Positions 1 through 6,041 of a DNA stretch of 11,996 bases are shown piece after piece. The DNA comes from Rhodothermia bacterium. GTDB lineage: Bacteria > Bacteroidota > Rhodothermia > Balneolales > Natronogracilivirgulaceae. Each line of letters begins with the position of its first letter. Position 1 is the stretch's first letter. Where the stretch lies: assembly GCA_007122185.1 (NCBI GenBank), contig SKUI01000125.1, forward strand, positions 1 to 11,996, written 5' to 3'. The notes under the pieces were generated by a model that was not told where the DNA came from, ran no database searches, and worked only from the letters and a program-made list of their open reading frames with translations. A program made the translations under genes and the position numbers.

Positions 1-25
1 CAACTAATTGCATAATTATAAACAG

Positions 26-2020
26 ATGAAACGATTCGTACTGCAACAGGATGCCGGACGCGCAAGCGACGCCTCGTATCGCATAGCCTATGACGAACTG
101 CTTAACGAACAACAGTATCAGGCTGTTATGCACGATCGCGGACCGGCACTGGTTATCGCCGGAGCCGGGACCGGGAAAACACGCACACTGGTCTACCGCG
201 TAGCCCGGCTCGTTGAAGACGGCACCGAACCAGGGGCAATCCTTTTGCTTACCTTTACACGCCGCGCAGCAAGAGAAATGCTGGACAAAGGCGCCAATGT
301 ACTCGATGAACGATGTTCTCATGTGAAAGGTGGGACCTTTCACCACTATTGCAACCAGCTGCTTCATACGTATTCCGAACACATCGGTTTCCCACCTAAT
401 TTTACGCTGCTTGACCAGTCCGATGCCGCTGACACCATCCACTACGTCCGCGCACCTCTGGCCGCTAAGCTCCGGGGAAAACGATTTCCCCAAAAAAATA
501 CCATCCTGGCGATATTCTCCACGTCTGTTAACCGCCAGCAGTCACTCTATGACGTCCTGGCTTCCGCCTACCCACAGTTTCTCCCGCATCATGATGCCAT
601 TCTCGAAGTCCAGAAAAGATACTCTGAATATAAAAGTATGAATGGTGTAATGGATTTTGACGATTTGCTTGTATATACCCATAAAATTCTTTCGGATAAT
701 GAGGATATACGCACCAGGGTATCTTCAGAAATCAAGCAGGTTATGGTGGATGAATACCAGGACACCAACGCTCTTCAGGCAGATCTGGCAAGGCTTTTCA
801 GTTCGGTACACGGGAACCTGATGGCAGTTGGTGATGATGCGCAGAGTATCTACGCCTTTCGCGGCGCCGACTTCCGTAACATTCTGATGTTTCCGGAACA
901 ATTTCAGGAGTGCCGGATCATCCGTCTGGAAGAAAATTACCGGTCGGCGCAACCCGTGCTGGACCTCGCCAATACTTTGATAAGCAAAGCATCTCAGAAA
1001 TTTGATAAAAAGCTTTTTACACGTAAAAAGGGGGGAGATCTGCCCGGGTTGGTTAAGGCGCCCTGTGAACGAGACCAATCCAGGTTTGTATGCCAGATGT
1101 TGCTTCAGCTCAGGGAACTGGGTCTCTCACTGGGTGACATAGCCATATTGTTCCGCAATGGCCGCGATTCCTACGATCTGGAATGGGAGCTCAACAAAAG
1201 AAACATACCATTCCAGAAATTTGGTGGTCAAAAGTTCTCAGAAGCAGCACATATTCGTGATATTCTCGCTCATCTCAGGATAATTGTAAATCCTGATGAT
1301 CAGATTGCATGGAATCGTGTTCTATTGCTGCTGGATGGTATTGGACCAAAAACGGCACAGGAACTGATTTTGTGGCTTCGCAGGAATAAAGAACGTAACT
1401 TCAGCGACTCCGGATTGGTCAGCAAGTCGTACCATCAGCAACTCGAACAGCTCAGCATCGTGCTGGAGGAACTGAACAAATACAGGGATCAGCCAGGCAA
1501 AGCAGTAGCTGCAGCTGTAGCATACTATAATCCCATTTGCAGCAAGCGGTTTGATGATCATCCGAAACGACTCAAAGACCTTGACTCCTTCGCCGGCCTG
1601 GCCACATCATACAAAAATATTGATAACCTCCTGCAGGAGCTCACCCTCGATCCACTTGACGCAACCGCTGTGGAAACAGAGGTATCCGTGAAGGACGAGG
1701 ATCCGCTGGTCCTGAGTACGATTCATTCCGCCAAGGGTCTGGAATGGGACACGGTTTTCATTGTTCAGTGTCTTGACGGGATCATTCCATCCGGATATTC
1801 CGTGGACGACCCGCAAGCCCTTGATGAAGAGCTGAGGCTGCTCTACGTTGCCTGCACACGTGCCAAAGAGAGGCTTTTTGTAACCTACCCGATCACAAAA
1901 GAGAGTTCGTTCGGAGAGTACTTCTCAAATCCATCACGATTCCTAAACGGCATTCCGGAAAAAACCCTGGAAACATGGATGCTGGAGGAAGAGTCTCCTC
2001 CGAAACAGATCACATCGTAG
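26..2020 (+). CDS. UvrD/Rep/PcrA-type superfamily 1 ATP-dependent DNA helicase
   Basis: A 664-residue 3'-5' DNA helicase of the UvrD/Rep/PcrA family, which unwinds DNA during repair and clears replication blocks in the cytoplasm. Every SF1A motif is visible in order: Q motif LNEQQ (about residues 26-30), Walker A AGAGTGKT (45-52), motif Ia in LLLTFTRRAAREM, Walker B DEYQD (242-246), motif III GDDAQSIYAFRG (269-280), motif IV NYRS (304-307), motif V with HSAKGLEWD (567-575) and motif VI LRLLYVACTRA (603-613). The length matches Rep (about 670), so the protein looks complete and active. An in-frame TAA at 5-7 bounds the frame. TTG at 8 would add only six residues, so ATG 26 is preferred; no Shine-Dalgarno is visible. 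The family is certain, but UvrD, Rep and PcrA cannot be told apart here, so no symbol is given. It converges on the small membrane-protein gene downstream. Confidence 0.95.
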   Translation: MKRFVLQQDAGRASDASYRIAYDELLNEQQYQAVMHDRGPALVIAGAGTGKTRTLVYRVARLVEDGTEPGAILLLTFTRRAAREMLDKGANVLDERCSHVKGGTFHHYCNQLLHTYSEHIGFPPNFTLLDQSDAADTIHYVRAPLAAKLRGKRFPQKNTILAIFSTSVNRQQSLYDVLASAYPQFLPHHDAILEVQKRYSEYKSMNGVMDFDDLLVYTHKILSDNEDIRTRVSSEIKQVMVDEYQDTNALQADLARLFSSVHGNLMAVGDDAQSIYAFRGADFRNILMFPEQFQECRIIRLEENYRSAQPVLDLANTLISKASQKFDKKLFTRKKGGDLPGLVKAPCERDQSRFVCQMLLQLRELGLSLGDIAILFRNGRDSYDLEWELNKRNIPFQKFGGQKFSEAAHIRDILAHLRIIVNPDDQIAWNRVLLLLDGIGPKTAQELILWLRRNKERNFSDSGLVSKSYHQQLEQLSIVLEELNKYRDQPGKAVAAAVAYYNPICSKRFDDHPKRLKDLDSFAGLATSYKNIDNLLQELTLDPLDATAVETEVSVKDEDPLVLSTIHSAKGLEWDTVFIVQCLDGIIPSGYSVDDPQALDEELRLLYVACTRAKERLFVTYPITKESSFGEYFSNPSRFLNGIPEKTLETWMLEEESPPKQITS

Positions 2021-2114
2021 TGACTATTTGAATCTGCTGCCACAACAGCGCACTTTGGTTACTAAAGCAACTCTTTGAACAAGATTTGGAATGGTAAACC
2101 GGCAGGGTAGAGGA

Positions 2115-2354
2115 TCAGTCCTTTTCCAACTTCAGGATTTTATACTGTCGGAACATGTCTTTTGCAAGCCAAATGAGGGCATAGGGAGGCAATAAAATGA
2201 ACAGCACCGTGATAAACAGCTTCCGTCTTTGGGAATAAGGATATTCATGCAGACCGGAAATTGCTGCAATCCACAAAATAATAAATGTAAAGGCAATCAG
2301 AGCAACCAAAATGGAACCGATGGTTCCAAATTGATCATGAATATAGTGCAGCAT
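2115..2354 (-). CDS. small two-helix membrane protein, function unknown
   Basis: A 79-residue protein with two predicted membrane helices. The first is about residues 11-31 (IGSILVALIAFTFIILWIAAI); the second is about 46-63 (KLFITVLFILLPPYALIWLA). Between them is a short polar loop with YPYSQRRK, and the tail is charged (KDMFRQYKILKLEKD). The second helix with its PP pair faintly resembles the cardiolipin-synthase N-terminal (PLDc_N) hairpin, but the similarity is weak and I assign no function. The frame stays open further upstream. ATG at 2423 would give 102 residues, and a longer reading runs antisense into der. I prefer ATG 2354 because the extra N-terminal stretch is polar and a candidate promoter (2400-2430) lies inside the longer reading. 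It is divergent from der and convergent with the helicase. Confidence 0.55.
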   Translation of the reverse strand: MLHYIHDQFGTIGSILVALIAFTFIILWIAAISGLHEYPYSQRRKLFITVLFILLPPYALIWLAKDMFRQYKILKLEKD

Positions 2355-2399
2355 AACTGTTTTTTTACTGATGGAACGATGTGTATCTTTAAAAGATAA

Positions 2400-2430
2400 C
2401 AAAGTTTCTCTGTAAAAAGACATTTCACAA
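2400..2430 (-). promoter_or_regulatory. candidate Bacteroidetes-type promoter for the small membrane gene
   Basis: Read on the minus strand, TTG (2430-2428) is followed after exactly 20 bases by AAACTTTG (2407-2400), one mismatch from TAnnTTTG. Transcription would start around 2393, giving a leader of about 40 bases to ATG 2354. Short degenerate motifs arise easily in this AT-rich gap, so this is only a candidate. Confidence 0.25.
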
Positions 2431-2445
2431 TTTTTTCGATGCCAT

Positions 2446-3753
2446 ATGCTGCCTGTAGTTGCCATAGTCGGTCGCCCAAATGTCGGTAAATCCACGCTCT
2501 TCAACCGCCTGCTGGGAGAGCGCCAGGCTATCGTACATGGTGAGCCTGGTGTAACCAGGGATCGCCACTACGGCGAGAGCTTCTGGAATGGACGTGATTT
2601 CACTGTTATTGACACTGGCGGCTATCTGCCCGGCAAGGGCGATGTCATTGTTTCCGGCATCCGCAACCAGGTCGAACTTGCCATCCGCGAAGCCGATGTG
2701 ATCCTGTTCGTGGTGGATGTTATGCAAGGCATTACCACAGAAGATGATGCCGTGACTGACATGCTGCGTAAACAGAAAAAACCTGTCGTCCTGGCTGTAA
2801 ACAAGTCGGACAACAGTGAAAAAGCGATGCTTGCCCCGGATTTCTACCGCCTTGGTTTTGATGAGCTTTTTCCCGTTTCAGCCCTGTCGGGTTCCGGCAC
2901 AGGAGAGCTTCTAGACCGGCTGGCGGATTTGCTGCCGGCGCCAAAAGCGCATCAGGAAGAGGAGAAATGGCCGAAACTGGCCGTGATCGGCAGGCCGAAT
3001 GTGGGCAAAAGCAGTTTCATCAATGCGCTGCTTAATGATGAGCGCTGTATTGTCACAGAAATCGCCGGGACCACACGCGATTCGGTGAACAGCCTGCTGA
3101 AATACAAGGACAGTAAATACACGCTTATCGATACGGCCGGACTGCGAAAACGCTCCCGCGTACAGGAGAATATCGAGTTTTACAGCCTTATCCGGACTGA
3201 GAAAAGCATCCGCGAATGTGATGTTGCCATCCTGCTGGTGGACGCTTCCCAGGGGTTCGAAGTCCAGGATGCACGACTGATGCGGCAGGCAGAACAATTC
3301 AACAAGGGAATGATTATCGCCCTTAACAAATGGGACCTCATCGAAAAAGAAACAAATACGGCCAAAGAATTCATGGATACCATATACCGGAAAGTTCCCA
3401 ACCTCAAGTATGTTCCCGTAGTAACCATTTCTGCGCTGACCGGACAGCGTATCCACCGGGTAATCGATGAAGCAGTGGAGGTTCTTGAACACAGGAACAA
3501 AAAGATCTCCACGTCGGAACTGAACCGGTTCCTCAAGGAAATCACGGCGCAACGCCCGCTTCCTTACGCCAGGGGGCACCAGCTTACCATTAAATATGTC
3601 ACACAGGTAAAGAGCAAACCTCCTGTCTTTGCATTTTTCATGAACATGCCCCGGGAACTTCCGGCAAACTACAGACGATATATAGAAAACCAGCTGCGCG
3701 CGAGGTTTGAGTTTAAAGGTGTTCCCGTTACCATGGTTTTCAAGGAAAAATAA
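2446..3753 (+). CDS. der: ribosome-associated double GTPase Der (EngA)
   Basis: Der is an essential GTPase needed for assembly and stability of the 50S ribosomal subunit. All parts of the family are present in 435 residues, the usual length. The first G domain has GRPNVGKS (9-16), DTGG (56-59), NKSD (119-122) and SALSG (145-149). The second has GRPNVGKS (182-189), DTAG (229-232), NKWD (294-297) and SALTG (329-333). The C-terminal KH-like domain (about 355-435) ends in the typical RFEFKGVPV segment. The start MLPVVAIVGRPNVGK matches the family N-terminus exactly, so ATG 2446 is secure although no Shine-Dalgarno precedes it. It is the first gene of a same-strand run with nuoI, the DinB-like gene and the seven-helix protein. 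A 284-codon open frame on the opposite strand is a shadow. Confidence 0.98.
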   Translation: MLPVVAIVGRPNVGKSTLFNRLLGERQAIVHGEPGVTRDRHYGESFWNGRDFTVIDTGGYLPGKGDVIVSGIRNQVELAIREADVILFVVDVMQGITTEDDAVTDMLRKQKKPVVLAVNKSDNSEKAMLAPDFYRLGFDELFPVSALSGSGTGELLDRLADLLPAPKAHQEEEKWPKLAVIGRPNVGKSSFINALLNDERCIVTEIAGTTRDSVNSLLKYKDSKYTLIDTAGLRKRSRVQENIEFYSLIRTEKSIRECDVAILLVDASQGFEVQDARLMRQAEQFNKGMIIALNKWDLIEKETNTAKEFMDTIYRKVPNLKYVPVVTISALTGQRIHRVIDEAVEVLEHRNKKISTSELNRFLKEITAQRPLPYARGHQLTIKYVTQVKSKPPVFAFFMNMPRELPANYRRYIENQLRARFEFKGVPVTMVFKEK

Positions 3754-3757
3754 ATTC

Positions 3758-3788
3758 TTGACCACGCATTATGCGACAGATTTCTTTG
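3758..3788 (+). promoter_or_regulatory. candidate promoter upstream of nuoI with palindromic spacer
   Basis: TTG at 3758-3760 and TTTCTTTG at 3781-3788 (one mismatch from TAnnTTTG) are separated by 20 bases, matching the -33/-7 layout of Bacteroidetes promoters. The spacer holds the perfect inverted repeat CGCAT-T-ATGCG (3765-3775), which could be an operator. The implied leader to the nuoI ATG is about 80 bases. The motif match is visible; promoter activity is inferred. Confidence 0.3.
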
Positions 3789-3827
3789 ATGGAAGTTGTA
3801 CATGCGTTATTTTTAAAAAAAACTGTG

Positions 3828-3845
3828 AAACAGGCATTTCTGTTT
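3828..3845. other. 6-bp stem-loop in the leader of nuoI
   Basis: AAACAG (3828-3833) and CTGTTT (3840-3845) form a perfect 6-bp stem around the 6-base loop GCATTT. A short alternative stem, CTGT (3823-3826) with ACAG (3830-3833), overlaps it. A run of four T follows six bases downstream. It could be a weak terminator for der or a leader structure of nuoI; at this stem length chance is also possible. Confidence 0.2.
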
Positions 3846-3877
3846 GTCATTTTTAGTCTGCAATACGTAATTCAACC

Positions 3878-4564
3878 ATGTCCGATAATCTTGAGATTCC
3901 AAGAACCAATGCGAAAGTAAGCGACCCCACCAGGGAACGTTCACTTAACTTCCTGGAAAAAATATACCTCCCGGAGATATTCCGGGGGATGTGGTACACG
4001 CTGAAACAGATGTTCCAGCCGAAATTCACCATGAAATACCCGGAGGAACGCTTCGACCCGCCGCCCATTTTCCGTGGTCGACCCGTACTGGTCGAGGATG
4101 AGGGACAGGAACGATGCGTGGCGTGCGGACTTTGCGCCCGTGCCTGCCCGCCGCTGGCCATCAGTATGCAAGCCTCCGAAAACAGCGACGATCCGAAAGA
4201 AAGATACCCTGATTTCTTTGAGATCAACATGCTGCGCTGCATCTACTGCGGATACTGCGAAGAGGTCTGTCCGGAAGAAGCTATCGTTATGAGCAAGGAT
4301 TACGACCTGGTTTTTGAGACAAGGGAAGAAGCCGTCTACGATAAATCCAAACTGCTTGTATCCAAAGAAGAACTGAAAGAGCGTCTTGAATATCTCAGGG
4401 AATACAAAAACCGGCAATTCGGTCAATTCTGGAATTTCAACGAGGAAAACAACATCCATTCGGTACGCAACCGCGACAAACGATGGGAAACCAGCCTTTC
4501 ACTTGTGGAAATGATCGAAGAGCAGCGCAAACAGGGCAAGCAACCTGAACTGGATCGGGGCTAA
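3878..4564 (+). CDS. nuoI: NADH-quinone oxidoreductase subunit I (complex I, two 4Fe-4S clusters)
   Basis: NuoI (Nqo9, TYKY homologue) carries clusters N6a and N6b, which pass electrons from the peripheral arm of complex I toward the quinone site at the inner face of the cytoplasmic membrane. Two CxxCxxCxxxCP motifs are intact: Cys80, 83, 86 and 90, and Cys121, 124, 127 and 131. Upstream are the family hallmarks [16 protein letters not shown] (about 42-57) and FRGRPVL (65-71), which separate it from simple bacterial ferredoxins. The C-terminal extension (about 150-228) is charged and helical, making 228 residues, somewhat longer than short NuoI proteins. ATG 3878 follows a non-coding, AT-rich leader. 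No other complex I gene is present: der lies 124 bases upstream and a DinB-like gene 47 bases downstream. Orphan placement of nuoI is unusual but the protein looks fully functional. Confidence 0.93.
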   Translation: MSDNLEIPRTNAKVSDPTRERSLNFLEKIYLPEIFRGMWYTLKQMFQPKFTMKYPEERFDPPPIFRGRPVLVEDEGQERCVACGLCARACPPLAISMQASENSDDPKERYPDFFEINMLRCIYCGYCEEVCPEEAIVMSKDYDLVFETREEAVYDKSKLLVSKEELKERLEYLREYKNRQFGQFWNFNEENNIHSVRNRDKRWETSLSLVEMIEEQRKQGKQPELDRG

Positions 4565-4574
4565 CCTGAAATCA

Positions 4575-4597
4575 TTCGCTTTTTAATACAAAGCGAA
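4575..4597. terminator. perfect 8-bp stem-loop after nuoI, possible terminator or attenuator
   Basis: TTCGCTTT (4575-4582) and AAAGCGAA (4590-4597) are perfectly complementary around a 7-base loop, starting ten bases after the nuoI stop and ending 14 bases before the next start. It is the strongest intergenic inverted repeat I found in the window. No T-run follows on either strand, so it is not a textbook intrinsic terminator. It may stabilise the nuoI 3' end, lower read-through, or shield the next start. Confidence 0.4.
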
Positions 4598-4611
4598 GTA
4601 ATAACCGTTCC

Positions 4612-5145
4612 ATGCCATCGCACGAAAAGCCTACAAATGAACCGAAAGAGCTGATCCTTCGGGATCTCATTCAGGATGCGGCCTGGCTGACTGAGGAGCT
4701 TGAATCCCTGAAACATATGCTCCCCGGAATACCATATGCTGACCGCCCTATGGGTCAGGAGTCCGTGCTCGACATCCTGGCCAGAATCGGAACGGCTCAC
4801 GATCGATTTTTCATGCCAACGCTTGTCAGTTTGCAGAGGGGAGAGGCTGACCCGGCTTCCAGTCTGAGCATTGATGTTGAAACACCGATCAGAAACGTGA
4901 CAACCCCTGAAGAAGATCCGCTAAAGCTACTGGATAAGCTCATCAGTCAACGTGTTATCCTTGTTGGATTGCTTGAAGCACTGGATGCCACTGTAATTCA
5001 AAAAAAAATCACATTCAAAGATGGGGAATTGGACGTGTTTACCCTGATTGCAAGGATGATACGCTTTGACAGAAACCAGTTGAAACAAATTGCCGAAAGG
5101 ATACTTGCTATGGATGCAAAACGGCATGTTCCAATCGATAGATGA
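4612..5145 (+). CDS. probable DinB-fold protein lacking recognisable metal-binding histidines
   Basis: A 177-residue soluble, largely helical protein without signal peptide or membrane segment. The arrangement resembles the DinB/YfiT four-helix fold: a first helix (about 18-34, RDLIQDAAWLTEELESL), a second after MGQESVLDILARIGTAHDRFF (47-67), a third (about 103-126), and a last helix in FTLIARMIRFDRNQLKQIAERI (143-164). In metal-binding DinB proteins the last helix carries an HxxxH-like pair; here those places appear to be occupied by non-histidine residues (RFDRNQ), so a metal site is unlikely. DinB-fold proteins include bacillithiol or mycothiol transferases and many of unknown role. ATG 4612 follows nuoI by 47 bases, with the 8-bp stem-loop between, and may be co-transcribed. 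The fold assignment is by eye and tentative; that this is a real gene is much more certain. Confidence 0.5.
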   Translation: MPSHEKPTNEPKELILRDLIQDAAWLTEELESLKHMLPGIPYADRPMGQESVLDILARIGTAHDRFFMPTLVSLQRGEADPASSLSIDVETPIRNVTTPEEDPLKLLDKLISQRVILVGLLEALDATVIQKKITFKDGELDVFTLIARMIRFDRNQLKQIAERILAMDAKRHVPIDR

Positions 5146-5152
5146 CAAACAA

Positions 5153-5179
5153 TTGATCAACGTTTATTCGTTCTTTTTG
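5153..5179 (+). promoter_or_regulatory. weak candidate promoter upstream of the seven-helix membrane gene
   Basis: TTG (5153-5155) and TCTTTTTG (5172-5179, one mismatch from TAnnTTTG) are 16 bases apart, slightly short of usual spacing. The TTG lies in the 8-base palindrome TTGATCAA (5153-5160). The implied leader to ATG 5197 is only about ten bases. Weak evidence. Confidence 0.18.
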
Positions 5180-5196
5180 TAAAAATAGTTTACCAT

Positions 5197-5844
5197 ATGA
5201 CTGGACTATCAGGTGTTATACTGTTTATAGTATCGTTCTATGCGACATTCAATTTCTTTCGACTGTACGTCATGGACAGAAAAATTTTCCATTTCTGCAT
5301 GGGAACCACAGCAGCGTTTCTGGCACTCTACGGTGCGTCAGCATTTCTTGCTCTTTTTTTTCCTGTACTGGATCCGGAATTCATCGGAGAGTGGTCCACC
5401 GTCTTTTCTGTTTCATTCCTTCTTTCAGCCGCAGCGGCTCTTGTTCGGGACTTTAAACCGGTTTTTTCAAGATTCCCAAAATCATTCACTTTCATACCCC
5501 TCGTGTTAATTGTCATTTATCCAATGATTATCGACACGCTTGTAGTAAAATACTGGGTCCTGGGGCTCTATCAGGGCAGTGCATTGCTTATCGCATTACT
5601 TATTTACACATTCCGGACATACGAGAACAGCGATTATGCCTACATGCTTGTAGGAGTCATCTTTTTTGCCATAACATTCTTGCTTTACTGGATCCCTGAA
5701 TCTCTGTTCACTTTGCCTGTATACGCCTGGATGCTTCTTACGAGCTCCGGTATCCTAATATTGACTGTTGGTTATAGCCAGGCATACAATCTTGATGAGC
5801 AACTGCTCGATCAGGAAAAACGCAAAGAGACCTGGTTCGCCTGA
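5197..5844 (+). CDS. seven-transmembrane-helix protein of unknown function
   Basis: A 215-residue, strongly hydrophobic protein that I do not recognise. Seven membrane helices can be read by eye at about residues 4-22, 33-54, 67-86, 96-114, 117-138, 147-165 and 171-191, with short loops such as VMDRKIFH and RTYENSDYA. A short charged tail (LDEQLLDQEKRKETWFA) ends the protein. Positive residues after the first helix (RLYVMDRK) and the charged tail suggest the C-terminus is cytoplasmic, with the N-terminus outside. This topology recalls seven-helix sensor modules that normally precede histidine-kinase or cyclase domains, but no effector is attached, and the following 197 bases do not continue the protein in another frame. 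No conserved catalytic motif is apparent. It lies 51 bases after the DinB-like gene on the same strand. A function cannot be given. Confidence 0.75.
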   Translation: MTGLSGVILFIVSFYATFNFFRLYVMDRKIFHFCMGTTAAFLALYGASAFLALFFPVLDPEFIGEWSTVFSVSFLLSAAAALVRDFKPVFSRFPKSFTFIPLVLIVIYPMIIDTLVVKYWVLGLYQGSALLIALLIYTFRTYENSDYAYMLVGVIFFAITFLLYWIPESLFTLPVYAWMLLTSSGILILTVGYSQAYNLDEQLLDQEKRKETWFA

Positions 5845-6041
5845 AAACCTCAGGGAAGGGAAGGAGTAATGCATTCAGCTTTGAATTAATTGTAATGGCT
5901 CTGCTTTATTTCCATATCATTGACTTTACATAATATTAATTATGCGACATATGCATGAAACCATGCCTGTATATTGTGTCCGGAAATTCACTGTAAACAC
6001 AACAGCATTCAAACCACATCCTTAAAAACGAGCAGGCTGTA

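Noticed and set aside
8..25. TTG start giving the helicase six extra N-terminal residues
   Set aside because: ATG at 26 is a better start and the extra residues match no helicase feature; it cannot be strictly excluded.
2355..2504. Upstream extension of the small membrane-protein frame into the start of der
   Set aside because: The extension is polar, antisense to the conserved Der N-terminus beyond 2446, and contains the best promoter candidate for the shorter gene.
2911..3765. 284-codon open frame on the minus strand across the 3' half of der
   Set aside because: Der is conserved over its whole length on the plus strand; the antisense reading has no recognisable domain and no promoter, so it is a coding-strand shadow.
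3878..4564. Reading the nuoI gene as a generic 2[4Fe-4S] ferredoxin or hydrogenase subunit
   Set aside because: The [13 protein letters not shown] and FRGRPVL segments before the clusters are NuoI hallmarks absent from simple ferredoxins, and no hydrogenase genes are nearby.
3770..5949. The 9-mer TATGCGACA at 3770-3778, 5239-5247 and 5941-5949
   Set aside because: One copy lies inside the seven-helix coding sequence and the flanks differ, so chance recurrence is more likely than a repeat family.
5953..6002. Possible terminators in the convergent gap: GCATG-AAAC-CATGC (5953-5966) and TTGTGT / ACACAA (5974-5979, 5997-6002)
   Set aside because: Stems of only 5 and 6 bp, one with a 17-base loop, and no T-run on the proper strand; too weak to call.
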